DNA from: Gemmatimonadota bacterium
Lineage (GTDB): Bacteria > Gemmatimonadota > Gemmatimonadetes > Gemmatimonadales > Gemmatimonadaceae
DNA: 64,000 bases
Reading direction: 5' to 3'
NCBI GenBank assembly: GCA_016712265.1
Contig: JADJRJ010000031.1
Span: 1,054,001 to 1,118,000 of the forward strand
Shown here: positions 1-7,673 of the stretch, in pieces
How positions within the stretch are numbered: position 1 is the stretch's first letter
Layout: each line of letters begins with the position of its first letter
Position numbers and translations under genes: made by a program
Notes under the pieces: model-generated
What the model was told of the DNA's origin: nothing
The model's database searches: none
The model's input: only the letters and a program-made list of their open reading frames with translations

Positions 1-1
1 C

Positions 2-1966
2 ACGGCGGCCGTGGCCACCATGCTCGGCGTGTCCTGGCCGCCGCCGGCCACAATCGAAATCGGCGGACGGACCATCAGCGTGGACCTCTCGGTCGACTCC
101 CTCTCGGCGATCGCCGCGCGGATCGCCGCCGCCGGCGGCAATGCCAGCGTGGCGACCGAGACCCAACAGGGAAAAACAACACATCGCCTGGTGACCAGCG
201 ACACCGTGAGTGCCAGCACCGTCGACGGCCAGCGGACCCTCGAGGTCCTCGGCTTTGTCCGCAGCGGACGTGGCAGCGTGACGCAGGTCGTCCAGAGCGA
301 GAACACGTACACCGACGGGGGAGGTGCCAATGCCGGCGCGGCCACCCTGCTGTCCGCCCTGCAGGTCAGTGGCAACGCCCTCGGCCTCGTGGCCGGTGAT
401 ACCATCGCCATCCAGGGCAAACGCGGCGACGGCTCCGCGGTCAGCCTGAACCTGACGATCGGCGCGGCGGATACCATGCAGACCCTCGTCAATCGCATTA
501 ACGACGCGACCAGCGGCTTTGGTGCCGGCACGCGCCCGGCCACCGCCAGCCTCGCGGCGGGCCAGATCGTCCTCACCGATGCCACGGCCGGGGACTCGCA
601 ACTCGCTCTCTCCCTCACCGCCACCCGTGCCGCAGATGGCAGCGTCGTGAACCTGGGCCGCCAGTTGACCCAGACGGTCGGTCGCCAGCGGGAGGTCAGC
701 ACCGGCGCCGACGCCCTCGCGCGTGTCGACGGCGTGGTCGTCCAGCGCAACAGCAACACCTTCAGCGATGCCATCGCCGGCGTCACGCTGTCGCTTCAAC
801 AGGCAGAAGTCGGCACGACGACCACCCTGACCCTGGATCGCGACGTGCCGGCGATCGCGCAGCGACTCAAGGATGTCGCCACGGCGTACAACGAGCTGTT
901 CAAGTTCCGGGTCGAGCAGCAAAAGGAACAAGCGCCGCTCCGCAACAATGCGACCCTGCGCGGCTCTCTCGGCTCGCTCACGGACCAGCTCCTCAGCGAC
1001 GTCACCGGCCTCACCGGCTCCTTCAAGCGCGCGGGGATCGTGGGACTCGCCCTGCAGGCCGATGGCACCCTTAAGCTGGATGAGACCGTGCTGGCCGCGG
1101 GACTCACCAACAACTTCGCCGACGTGGTCACCCTGTTCACGACGGGAGCGTCGTCAAACAACGGTGCACTCAGCTACTTCACGTCGACTCCCAAGAGCAA
1201 GCCGGGCAGCTACGACGTGGACATCACCCAGGCGGCGACGGTCGCGTCCACGACCGGCAGTGGCTTCTCGGGAACCTACGTCGATGATGCAACCGCCGAC
1301 ACCCTGACGATCACCGACGCGGCCACCGGGATCAGCGGCGACATCACCCTCGCCAACGGCGATACCATCGACGCCATCGTCACCAAGCTCAACACGCTGT
1401 TCACGACCAGTCGGATGTCGTTGCAGGCCTCCACGAGCGGCAATGAACTGGTGTTGAGTGGAACGCGGCATGGGTCGGCCGCGTCATTCACCATCGCCTA
1501 CACGGCAGGGGGAACGGATGGCAGCGCCCAGCTCGGCGTCGCTGCGGCCACCTATGCTGGCACGGACGTCGCTGGCACGATCGGCGGATTGGCAGCGAAT
1601 GGCTCGGGCCAGGTCCTGACCGGCGCGAGCGGGGGAATCACCGAAGGGCTGGCCCTCAACTACACGGGGGCCACCCTCGGCCTCGTTGGCAATGTGAACT
1701 TCACCCTCGGGGTCAGTGGGATGCTGGCCAACGCCGCCGAGGCGATCGTGGATCCCAACGGGGGGCTCGAGGCGCAACGGGTCGCGCTCGACGAGTCGAT
1801 GCGGGAACTGCAAACCCGTGCCGATACTGTCCAGCAGTCGCTCGATCGACGACGGCAGCAGATGGTCAAGCAGTTCGTCGAAATGGAGCGGGCGATCAGC
1901 CGGATCCAGGCGCAGGGGACGTCGCTTTCGAGCTTCATCACCTCGCTCCAACCGGCTCGATCGTAA
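2..1966 (+). CDS. fliD: Flagellar hook-associated protein 2 (filament cap), 5' partial
   Basis: Filament cap protein that sits at the tip of the flagellum and folds exported flagellin into the growing filament. The frame is open to the left edge of the window, and the family's N-terminal region is absent, so the true start lies outside; the GTG and ATG codons near the edge are internal. About 655 residues are visible. Several repetitive Ser/Thr/Ala/Gly-rich modules carry flagellin hook-IN-like segments (for example around LTITDAATGISGDI and again near residue 130). The C-terminus is a long amphipathic helix rich in Gln and Arg (ALDESMRELQTRADTVQQSL), as expected for the FliD coiled-coil leg. 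fliS follows after 33 bp, the usual fliD-fliS order. It is longer than many FliD proteins, with extra variable surface domains. Confidence 0.93.
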   Translation, partial: TAAVATMLGVSWPPPATIEIGGRTISVDLSVDSLSAIAARIAAAGGNASVATETQQGKTTHRLVTSDTVSASTVDGQRTLEVLGFVRSGRGSVTQVVQSENTYTDGGGANAGAATLLSALQVSGNALGLVAGDTIAIQGKRGDGSAVSLNLTIGAADTMQTLVNRINDATSGFGAGTRPATASLAAGQIVLTDATAGDSQLALSLTATRAADGSVVNLGRQLTQTVGRQREVSTGADALARVDGVVVQRNSNTFSDAIAGVTLSLQQAEVGTTTTLTLDRDVPAIAQRLKDVATAYNELFKFRVEQQKEQAPLRNNATLRGSLGSLTDQLLSDVTGLTGSFKRAGIVGLALQADGTLKLDETVLAAGLTNNFADVVTLFTTGASSNNGALSYFTSTPKSKPGSYDVDITQAATVASTTGSGFSGTYVDDATADTLTITDAATGISGDITLANGDTIDAIVTKLNTLFTTSRMSLQASTSGNELVLSGTRHGSAASFTIAYTAGGTDGSAQLGVAAATYAGTDVAGTIGGLAANGSGQVLTGASGGITEGLALNYTGATLGLVGNVNFTLGVSGMLANAAEAIVDPNGGLEAQRVALDESMRELQTRADTVQQSLDRRRQQMVKQFVEMERAISRIQAQGTSLSSFITSLQPARS

Positions 1967-1999
1967 CGGCACCCATCCCATCGCCACACGCGAGGTTCC

Positions 2000-2410
2000 A
2001 TGTCGTACGCTGCGGTCACGAAGCAGGCCACCCGGTACAAGGAAGCCGAAGTCCTGTCGGCCACCCCTGGCCAACTCGTGCTCACGATCTTCGACCACAT
2101 CCTCGTCAACCTCTCGCGCGCACGTCTGCGACTCGACGACAAGGACGCGACGGCGCGCAGCGAGGCCCTGGAGCGGGCACGCGCGGGGCTGACGGAGCTG
2201 CTCGTGACGCTCGACCGCCCCCGGGGTGGCGAGATTGCCGGCAACCTGGCCTCGCTGTACGTGTTCTGGCTCGGAGAGCTGTCGGTGCTTGGGGTCAAGC
2301 CCAACGCCCAGCGACTCGACGCGATCGTCGCGATGATCACCGAGTTGCGCGGCGCCTTCAGCGAGGTCGTCGCCACGGTCACGCCTCCGAACGCCATGGC
2401 CGTGTCATGA
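2000..2410 (+). CDS. fliS: Flagellin export chaperone FliS
   Basis: Cytoplasmic chaperone that binds the C-terminus of flagellin, prevents premature polymerisation and delivers it to the flagellar type III export gate. At 136 residues it has the usual size. The N-terminus contains the family pattern of a Tyr-rich start followed by a helix with VLSATPGQLVLTIFDHILVNL, matching the FliS 'sP.eLv.mLyd..i..l' signature. The rest is predicted helical, consistent with the four-helix bundle. It lies directly after fliD and its last codon overlaps the next start (ATGA), which indicates translational coupling to the following helical protein. Confidence 0.93.
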   Translation: MSYAAVTKQATRYKEAEVLSATPGQLVLTIFDHILVNLSRARLRLDDKDATARSEALERARAGLTELLVTLDRPRGGEIAGNLASLYVFWLGELSVLGVKPNAQRLDAIVAMITELRGAFSEVVATVTPPNAMAVS

Positions 2411-2817
2411 GGGACCTGGCGCGGACCGCGATGGAGTTGCGCGACCTCATTGAGCGCTTCGCGGCGCTCTCCGAGGGCGCGTTGCGGGCCTGTGCCTCTG
2501 CCGACACCGCCGTGCTCACGGCGACCCTCGATGCGCGCGAGTTGCTGCTCACGCGTGCCAATCACCTGGCCGCCTCGGTGCGCGCGCGTCGCGCCGCGAT
2601 GACCCCGGCGGACCGCGCGTCGTGCGACGCCCTCCTCCTGCCGGTACAGCGCGCCGCGGATCATGCCGCGGCGGCCAACCAACGCGTGCGCGCAGCCGCC
2701 GCGCGTTCTCGCGAGGAAGTCGGCCGTCAACTGGACCAACTCCGCGTGGAAACGGGGGCCACCGCGGCCTACGGCAATAGCGCGCCGGCCCTGGTCGCCT
2801 TCGACGCCGTGCGTTAG
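2407..2817 (+). CDS. Small helical protein, probable FliT/FlgN-type export chaperone
   Basis: A 136-residue, Ala/Arg-rich, almost entirely helical protein whose start overlaps the fliS stop (ATGA). The position immediately after fliS and before a short unknown gene is where many flagellar operons encode FliT, or elsewhere FlgN, the chaperones for FliD and for the hook-filament junction proteins. The sequence shows heptad-like spacing (AADHAAAANQRVRAAAARSR) compatible with an antiparallel helical bundle. Sequence alone does not separate FliT from FlgN, and no conserved signature is seen. The functional call therefore rests mainly on size, helicity and context. Confidence 0.6.
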   Translation: MRDLARTAMELRDLIERFAALSEGALRACASADTAVLTATLDARELLLTRANHLAASVRARRAAMTPADRASCDALLLPVQRAADHAAAANQRVRAAAARSREEVGRQLDQLRVETGATAAYGNSAPALVAFDAVR

Positions 2818-2819
2818 GC

Positions 2820-3125
2820 ATGTCCACCCCGCGGGATGCCGCCCTGGATCGGGCGCCCGGGCGGGATGCCGCGCTCCTGGCCGATGCCCTTCGGGCCCTC
2901 CAGGGGCACCTGGAAGGACCGGTGCCCGAGGACGAGCTAACGGCGGCCCACGTCGAAGATCTCGTGGCGCAGGCCCTGGCCGAAATCCACCGAGTGCAGG
3001 GCGCCACCGCGCCGCGCGGAGGCATAGCCCCGGTACTGGGCAGTGGTGTGCTGCAGGAGTTGCTCCGGGCACGTCGGGCACCGGCTCCCGCAGAAGCGCC
3101 GACGTCCGTCGACACCACGAGGTAA
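2820..3125 (+). CDS. Hypothetical protein in flagellar operon
   Basis: A 101-residue protein starting 2 bp after the preceding stop, so probably translationally coupled. I do not recognise the family. The first two thirds are predicted helical and acidic to neutral (LLADALRALQGHLEGP, then HVEDLVAQALAEIHRVQG). The C-terminal third is Ala/Pro/Arg-rich and probably disordered. It has no signal peptide, membrane segment or Cys. Its place between a chaperone-like gene and flgM suggests an accessory role in late flagellar assembly, but that is inference from position only. Confidence 0.6.
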   Translation: MSTPRDAALDRAPGRDAALLADALRALQGHLEGPVPEDELTAAHVEDLVAQALAEIHRVQGATAPRGGIAPVLGSGVLQELLRARRAPAPAEAPTSVDTTR

Positions 3126-3182
3126 CAACGGCTCTCAAGCAGGGCACGGTCCCGGCCGATACTCCGAGCAGAGGAGGATGCC

Positions 3183-3482
3183 ATGAAAGTCAACCAGGGG
3201 AACTCCGGTCCGGTCCGCCCCGAGCGACCGCGAGAGCCGCGCCCAACGCCCGTCCCGTCGCACCCGGCTCCGTCGCAGCCCACGCCGGAGCGTGCGGAAC
3301 GCCGGGACCGAGTCGAGATCTCCAGTGCGGGACGCGCGCGCGCGGCCCGACTCGATCCCGTCCAACCCGCAGCAGCAGATCGTTTGGCGGTGGTCCGCCA
3401 GCGCATCCTGGCCGGTGCGTATGAGGCCGATGCGGTGGTGGCCGACGTGGCCCGCCGCATCCTCGACCGCGGCGACGTCTAA
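3183..3482 (+). CDS. flgM: Anti-sigma-28 factor FlgM
   Basis: FlgM binds the flagellar sigma factor FliA (sigma-28) until the hook is complete, then is exported so that late genes can be transcribed. This 99-residue protein has a long disordered, Pro/Arg-rich N-terminal half. Its compact C-terminal sigma-binding segment includes DRVEISSAGR followed by RLAVVRQRILAGAYEADAVV, which matches the FlgM pattern of 'v.iS..a', then 'kv..ik..I..G.Y.vd...iA..ml'. A strong Shine-Dalgarno sequence (GAGGAGG) lies a few bases upstream of the chosen ATG. It sits between late filament genes and chemotaxis genes. No sigma-28 gene is visible in the window. Confidence 0.85.
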   Translation: MKVNQGNSGPVRPERPREPRPTPVPSHPAPSQPTPERAERRDRVEISSAGRARAARLDPVQPAAADRLAVVRQRILAGAYEADAVVADVARRILDRGDV

Positions 3483-3500
3483 GCCCCCAAGGAGCCCGCC

Positions 3501-3872
3501 ATGAAGTTCCTCGTCGTTGACGACTCGGCCACGATGCGCCGCATCCTGATCAACTCCCTGCAGCGGATTGGTTACTCGACCTGCGTCGAAGCCGGCGATG
3601 GGGCCGAGGCGCTGGAAAAGTTCGATCCCACGATCGAATTCGTGATCACCGACTGGAACATGCCCAACATGTCGGGGATCGAGTTCACGAAGGCCCTGCG
3701 ACAGGCCGCCCCGGCGGTGCCGATCCTCATGGTCACCACGCGCTCGGTCCGCGAAGACATCATCGCGGCGATCGAAGCGGGGGTGAACAACTACGTCGTC
3801 AAGCCGTTCACCCCGCAGGTCCTCAAGGAAAAGATCGACGCCGTGCTCGCTGGCCAGGCCGCGGCGGCCTGA
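3501..3872 (+). CDS. cheY: Chemotaxis response regulator CheY
   Basis: Single-domain receiver that, when phosphorylated by CheA, binds the flagellar switch and changes rotation. At 123 residues it is a minimal receiver. The acidic pair is Asp7/Asp8 (VVDDS), the phospho-acceptor is Asp51 (VITDWNMP), the switch Thr lies in MVTTRS, and the conserved Lys is in VVKPFTP, so all catalytic positions are intact. The DWNMPNMSG and TTRS motifs are typical of true CheY. The gene lies 18 bp after flgM and 2 bp before the CheZ gene, so kinase output and its phosphatase are co-transcribed. Confidence 0.93.
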   Translation: MKFLVVDDSATMRRILINSLQRIGYSTCVEAGDGAEALEKFDPTIEFVITDWNMPNMSGIEFTKALRQAAPAVPILMVTTRSVREDIIAAIEAGVNNYVVKPFTPQVLKEKIDAVLAGQAAAA

Positions 3873-3874
3873 TC

Positions 3875-4540
3875 ATGACCTCCCGAACCCACGGCGCCCT
3901 CTACGATTCCGAAGCGGCGCTCCGCCTCGTGGACACCACGCTGCGCGAAATGACCGGCGAGTCAGCAGACGCCGTTGTTCCCCCGGCACCGTCTGCCGGG
4001 CTCTCCATTGGCGCCCTCGCCCAGCGCATCGAGCAGGGGTATGCGGAGCTGGTACAGACCCTGACGACCCTCCGGCAGACCCGCAGCGTCCTGGAGCAGT
4101 CGGCCGTGGCGCCGATTCATGTGACACACGACAAGCTCAAGCAGGTGTCGGCTGCCACCGAGGTCGCGGCGACGGACATCCTCAACGGGATCGACCGCGC
4201 CGTCGCCATGGTGGACGAACTCGACGCGCTGGACGGGCAGGATCCGGAGCGCCGCGCGCCCGAGGTGCGTGGCGCACTGCGCGATGAGCTTTTTGCCGTG
4301 ATGGGCCACATGCAGTTCCAGGACATCACCAGCCAGCAGCTGGCGCATGCTTCGGCCGTGTTGTCCAAGATGGAAGCGCGGCTGGTGAGCCTCTGCCAGC
4401 TCTTTGACCCCGCCCAGGGTCCCGGCGCCGCCACCCTGGAGGTCCTGGGCGCGTTTGACGATCACGCGACGACGAGCGGGCGCGAGGAACGCCAGGCGGT
4501 GGCCGACGAGGTCGTCGCCGCGCGCCCGGCCGTCGGGTGA
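3875..4540 (+). CDS. cheZ: CheY-phosphate phosphatase CheZ
   Basis: CheZ dephosphorylates CheY-P and so terminates the chemotaxis signal. The protein has 221 residues and is mostly helical. The key helix contains GHMQFQDITSQQLAHA, which carries the Gln of the CheZ active site in the family context 'aQdFQDltGQ.i', and the long hairpin helices on either side fit the CheZ four-helix bundle. The C-terminal tail (GREERQAVADEVVAARPAVG) is short and weakly conserved, where CheZ normally ends in a CheY-binding peptide. The start was taken at the ATG 2 bp after the cheY stop; no strong ribosome-binding site is visible, so coupling to cheY is likely. Confidence 0.85.
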   Translation: MTSRTHGALYDSEAALRLVDTTLREMTGESADAVVPPAPSAGLSIGALAQRIEQGYAELVQTLTTLRQTRSVLEQSAVAPIHVTHDKLKQVSAATEVAATDILNGIDRAVAMVDELDALDGQDPERRAPEVRGALRDELFAVMGHMQFQDITSQQLAHASAVLSKMEARLVSLCQLFDPAQGPGAATLEVLGAFDDHATTSGREERQAVADEVVAARPAVG

Positions 4541-4589
4541 CCCGCGGGGCCAGCGGCCGCCCGGGCTGCTCGCCCGGCGCGGTGCCCTG

Positions 4590-5102
4590 ATGGTGGACGG
4601 GGCGTCGCTCACCGTTCGGGAGCGCGTCGTGGGAATGGCCGCATTCGCCGTATCGGCGGAGCCCAGCGACCGACTGGTCACGTACGCCGTCGGGACCTCC
4701 CTGGGCATTGCCATCCACGACCCCGTGCGCCGCGTCGGCGGCCTGCTCCATGCGATGTTCCCGTCGTCAGAGCTGGACGTTGAGCATGCCCGGTACAACC
4801 CGGCGCAGTTTGTCGACACCGGTCTCCAGGCCCTGTTCCGTGCGGTGTATGACCTCGGTGGGGTGAAGGATCGCCTCGTCGTGAAGGTCGCGGGCGGGGC
4901 GTGGCGTGAAGATGCCTTTCCGCTGGTGGCCATGCAGCTGGGCGAACGCAACGTGGAGGCGTGTCGGGCGCTCCTTGGCCGCAACGGGGTGCGGGTGGCC
5001 GCCGAGGAGGTCGGCGGCACGGAGTCGGCACGCACGGTGATGTTGGATATTGCCTCCGGTGACGTGACCGTGCGGTGCGGCGGCCGGTACGTCGTTATCT
5101 AA
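4590..5102 (+). CDS. cheD: CheD-family receptor deamidase homologue with Cys-to-Ser active site
   Basis: CheD normally deamidates glutamines of chemoreceptors through a Cys-His-Thr triad and also interacts with CheC. This 170-residue homologue keeps the family fold signatures: GGLLHAMFP with the active-site His54, VKVAGGA, GERNVEACRALL and a closing VTVRCGGRYV. However, the position of the catalytic Cys in the 'GSCV' motif is Ser37 (AVGTSLGIAIHD, codon TCC). The spacing from Ser37 to His54 equals that of the family Cys-His pair, so the alignment is secure. Classical deamidase activity is therefore doubtful, while a binding or regulatory role remains possible. The ATG was chosen because upstream codons in this frame overlap cheZ and lack family similarity. 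Confidence 0.85.
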   Translation: MVDGASLTVRERVVGMAAFAVSAEPSDRLVTYAVGTSLGIAIHDPVRRVGGLLHAMFPSSELDVEHARYNPAQFVDTGLQALFRAVYDLGGVKDRLVVKVAGGAWREDAFPLVAMQLGERNVEACRALLGRNGVRVAAEEVGGTESARTVMLDIASGDVTVRCGGRYVVI

Positions 5103-5115
5103 CGAGGGAAGGCAG

Positions 5116-5499
5116 ATGGCATTGACGATCCTCCTCGCGGATGGCAGCGCCGTGATGCGCTCCATGCTGATTCGCACCCTGCAGCTCAGCGGACTGCCGG
5201 TCGATGCGGTGCACCAGGCCTCGAGCGGTGACGATGCGCTGGCCGCGGTTCGGCGCGACGCCTTCGACGTCGCCTTGATCGATCTCGACCTGCCCGGGAT
5301 GGACGGGGCGTCGTTGGTGGACGCCATCCGGGATCACGCGCCTTCGTCCAGCCTGCCGTGTGTCGTGTTTGCCGCCGACGGCTCCGACGCGCGGGTCGCG
5401 CGGGTGGTGGACCGTGGCGCTGGGAGTATCCGGAAGCCGTTCACGCCGGAGCAGGTCCGCGCGGCGGTCCTCAAGGTCGTGGGAGCCCGGACCGCGTAG
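5116..5499 (+). CDS. Single-domain response regulator (CheY-like), partly degenerate
   Basis: A 127-residue receiver domain and the last gene of the flagellar/chemotaxis run, starting 13 bp after cheD with a GA-rich ribosome-binding region. The phospho-acceptor Asp56 (ALIDLDLPGMDG) and conserved Lys (RKPFTP) are present. The acidic pair is reduced to Asp9-Gly10 (LADGS), and the switch Thr/Ser is Ala (VVFAAD). Phosphorylation may still occur, but the normal Thr-coupled conformational switch is lost. It could be a phosphate sink or a CheY variant that signals by binding. It has no output domain. Confidence 0.85.
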   Translation: MALTILLADGSAVMRSMLIRTLQLSGLPVDAVHQASSGDDALAAVRRDAFDVALIDLDLPGMDGASLVDAIRDHAPSSSLPCVVFAADGSDARVARVVDRGAGSIRKPFTPEQVRAAVLKVVGARTA

Positions 5500-5528
5500 G
5501 TCGAACGGTCGCGCGTCCGGCGTAGAGA

Positions 5529-5602
5529 TGCGCCCTGAGGGACTTGAACCCCCAACCTTCTGATCCGAAGTCAGACGCTCTATCCAATTGAGCTAAGGGC
5601 GC
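5529..5602 (-). tRNA. tRNA-Arg (anticodon TCG)
   Basis: Full cloverleaf on the minus strand. The acceptor stem GCGCCCT pairs with AGGGCGC, the discriminator is A, the T-loop is GTTCAAGTC and the anticodon loop is CTTCGGA, giving TCG. CCA is not encoded. It lies downstream of a hairpin that could separate it from the other five tRNAs. Confidence 0.95.
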
Positions 5603-5726
5603 AACACCACCAATTGTAGCCTCGCTCCATGCCACGCGGCACCCGCGCGCCCGATTGCACCCTGGCGCCTCGGTCCCCCGCGTTCCGCTTGTCAGGCAGC
5701 CCCGGCGCGACAACGAACGGCTGCAC

Positions 5727-5760
5727 AAACGCCCACCCGCGCAAGCGCGGATGGGCGTTT
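5727..5760 (-). terminator. Hairpin terminator inside the tRNA cluster
   Basis: A 16-bp near-perfect inverted repeat with one mismatch: AAACGCCCA and its complement form the outer arm, and CCGCGC/GCGCGG the inner arm, around a tiny AA loop. It lies just past the 3' end of tRNA-Pro in the direction of transcription, and the outer arm supplies a short T run. It probably ends most tRNA transcripts before tRNA-Arg(TCG). Confidence 0.6.
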
Positions 5761-5768
5761 GGTGTGAC

Positions 5769-5844
<76 letters not shown>

Positions 5845-5877
5845 AGGGGTAAAGACTTACGGTGGTACGATGCTACA

Positions 5878-5951
5878 TGCGCTCGGAGAGACTCGAACTC
5901 CCAACCTTCTGATCCGTAGTCAGATGCTCTATCCAATTGAGCTACGAGCGC
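5878..5951 (-). tRNA. tRNA-Arg (anticodon ACG)
   Basis: Acceptor stem GCGCTCG pairs with CGAGCGC, the anticodon loop is CTACGGA, giving ACG (A34 normally becomes inosine and reads CGU/CGC/CGA), and the T-loop is GTTCGAGTC. It is closely similar in body to tRNA-Arg(TCG), so the two are probably paralogues by duplication. Confidence 0.95.
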
Positions 5952-6005
5952 AGCGTCCAGCAACCTGCCCCTCCCGACCAGCCCCAGCCCCCAGCAACCA
6001 GCTCA
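5952..6005 (-). repeat. Degenerate 7-nt-like repeats in the spacer between tRNA-Val and tRNA-Arg
   Basis: Read on the transcribed strand, the 54-nt spacer is made of G-rich blocks related to GGTTGCT/GGGGCTG, with the word GGTTGCTGG also seen in the lemA leader near 28992. It is a weaker relative of the heptanucleotide arrays elsewhere in the window. Confidence 0.3.
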
Positions 6006-6079
6006 TGGGCGGTACAAGACTCGAACTTGTGACCTCCACGATGTCAACGTGGCGCTCTAACCAACTGAGCTAACCGCCC
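6006..6079 (-). tRNA. tRNA-Val (anticodon GAC)
   Basis: Acceptor stem GGGCGGT pairs with ACCGCCC, the anticodon stem CCACG/CGTGG encloses the loop TTGACAT, giving GAC, and the T-loop is GTTCGAGTC. Discriminator A. Confidence 0.95.
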
Positions 6080-6143
6080 CTTCCAACAGAACGCGCGGCC
6101 AGATGGCCGCGCGGTATGACACCTCTCGACCAACACCTTCGAG

Positions 6144-6216
6144 AGCGGGAAACGGGACTCGAACCCGCGACCCCAACCTTGGCAAGGTTGTGCTCTACCA
6201 ACTGAGCTATTCCCGC
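6144..6216 (-). tRNA. tRNA-Gly (anticodon GCC)
   Basis: Acceptor stem GCGGGAA pairs with TTCCCGC, the anticodon stem CAACC/GGTTG encloses the loop TTGCCAA, giving GCC, and the T-loop is GTTCGAGTC. The discriminator is T, as usual for bacterial tRNA-Gly. Confidence 0.95.
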
Positions 6217-6294
6217 ATGACCTGCTGACCCACCGATCCCACCAGGGGTTCCTGCTGCTCCAGCCGCCGGCTACCCCTGTCGTGCCGCCGGTGA

Positions 6295-6367
<73 letters not shown>

Positions 6368-6407
6368 GTTTTCCACCCAATTCGACGCGGCGGATTAGGA
6401 ACCGAGA

Positions 6408-6436
6408 ATTGTATCCGGGGGTATAGTCGAAGTCAA
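6408..6436 (-). promoter_or_regulatory. Sigma-70-type promoter of the tRNA operon
   Basis: On the minus strand TTGACT and TACAAT are separated by exactly 17 bp, a near-consensus -35/-10 pair. The predicted start is about 34 nt before tRNA-Ala. This is the clearest promoter in the window. Confidence 0.75.
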
Positions 6437-6617
6437 GAAATCCACTCTAGCGGATTCCTGCCCTGACCGTATTTTGCAGCGACTTTTCGCCGCGTCTTTC
6501 ACTGCCTGACGAGATGCCCACCGTGGCCGTCGGCATCCTGCTGTCGCGCGGAAACTCCGGCCGCACCGCTGCGGTTGGTTCAATACCGAATTCAGTGTCC
6601 ACGAGGACCTTGCCAAC

Positions 6618-7505
6618 ATGACCGACGTCAAGCGCCGCCGCCGCCGCACGACCCCCCAGGGGATCGCGCCGAGCGAGCCGGAGCGCGATATCCTGGATCA
6701 GTACCTCTATGAAGTCAGCACCTATCCCCTCCTCAAGGGGATGGAAGAGATCGAGCTTGCCCGGAAGATCAGGGCCGGCGATCAGGACGCCCTGCAGGAA
6801 TTGGTAAAGCGCAACCTGCGCTTCGTCATCTCTGTCGCCAAAAAGTACCAAAACCGTGGCCTGCCCCTCATCGACCTCATCGGCGAGGGCAATGTCGGTC
6901 TCCTGACCGCCGCCCGGAAGTTTGACCCCGATCAGGGGGTCAAGTTCATCTCCTACGCCGTCTGGTGGATTCGCCAGGCCATCCTGTCGTCGCTCGCCCG
7001 TCAGGGGCGCACTGTCCGCGTTCCGCTCAATCGGACGGCGGATCTCTCGCGCATCATCAAGGCGTCGGAGATCCTCCGGCAGCAGCTCCGCCGCGAGCCG
7101 ACCCCGGACGAATTGTCGCGCCTCACCGGACTCTCCGTCGACGTCGTCCAGTCGCTGGCCGCCCTCAACACCGGGGATGTCCGGCTGGATGCCCCCATGG
7201 ATCCCGAAGGCGACCGCGCCCTGATCGAACGCTTCGTCGCCGACGAGATGCCGGACACGGAAGAAGAAGCGATGAATCGCTTCCTTACCGATGAAATCGA
7301 GTTGGCCCTCTCCACCCTGCCCCCAAGGGACGCGAAGGTCTTGCGCCTCTATTTCGGGCTCGAAGGTGGTCGGGAGCACACCCTCGAAGAAATCGGCTCC
7401 ATGCTCGGCGTCACCCGCGAGCGCGTCCGTCAGCTTCGCGATCGCGCCCTCAAGCGCCTCCGCGAAGGCGACGTCGGTCGGGCACTCTCCAGCTTCGCCG
7501 CCTGA
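6618..7505 (+). CDS. RNA polymerase sigma factor, sigma-70 family (RpoD-like, short)
   Basis: Directs RNA polymerase to promoters. In 295 residues it contains region 1.2 (DQYLYEVSTYPLL, about residues 28-40), region 2 with the core-binding and -10 recognition helices (RFVISVAKKYQNRGLPLIDL, then VKFISYAVWWIRQAI), region 3 (about 130-200) and region 4 with the helix-turn-helix TLEEIGSMLGVTRERVRQL. Region 1.1 and the non-conserved region of large primary sigma factors are missing, so it is either a compact primary sigma or a group 2 paralogue. The first residues are Arg-rich (KRRRRRTT). It is divergent from the tRNA operon and ends in a clear terminator, so it forms a single-gene transcript. Confidence 0.93.
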   Translation: MTDVKRRRRRTTPQGIAPSEPERDILDQYLYEVSTYPLLKGMEEIELARKIRAGDQDALQELVKRNLRFVISVAKKYQNRGLPLIDLIGEGNVGLLTAARKFDPDQGVKFISYAVWWIRQAILSSLARQGRTVRVPLNRTADLSRIIKASEILRQQLRREPTPDELSRLTGLSVDVVQSLAALNTGDVRLDAPMDPEGDRALIERFVADEMPDTEEEAMNRFLTDEIELALSTLPPRDAKVLRLYFGLEGGREHTLEEIGSMLGVTRERVRQLRDRALKRLREGDVGRALSSFAA

Positions 7506-7529
7506 TCGCTCACCGCTGAACATCGCAGA

Positions 7530-7565
7530 CGGGGCCCGGACTCACGCCGGGCCCCGCTCTGTTTT
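7530..7565 (+). terminator. Intrinsic terminator after the sigma factor gene
   Basis: CGGGGCCCGG and its exact complement form a perfect 10-bp stem with a 7-nt loop, followed by CTCTGTTTT. Confidence 0.8.
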
Positions 7566-7641
7566 CGGCACTTCCGGTGCGCGCTCGACCGCCCGAAGAA
7601 CAGCCCTTCCCGGCATCACGGATGTGATGTTGATTCGAACT

Positions 7642-7669
7642 GCTGTCTGCCGTCCACCGTCGCCGCCTG
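7642..7669 (+). repeat. Degenerate heptanucleotide repeat in the mlaF leader
   Basis: Four adjoining 7-nt blocks (GCTGTCT, GCCGTCC, ACCGTCG, CCGCCTG) end 4 bp before the TTG start of the ATPase gene. They resemble the blocks found upstream of atpD, the dsbA-like gene and lemA. Confidence 0.5.
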
Positions 7670-7673
7670 ACCA

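Noticed and set aside
1660..3147. A long minus-strand frame opposite fliD-fliS and the genes after them
   Set aside because: Arg/Ala-rich shadow without domains. The plus-strand flagellar genes explain the region.
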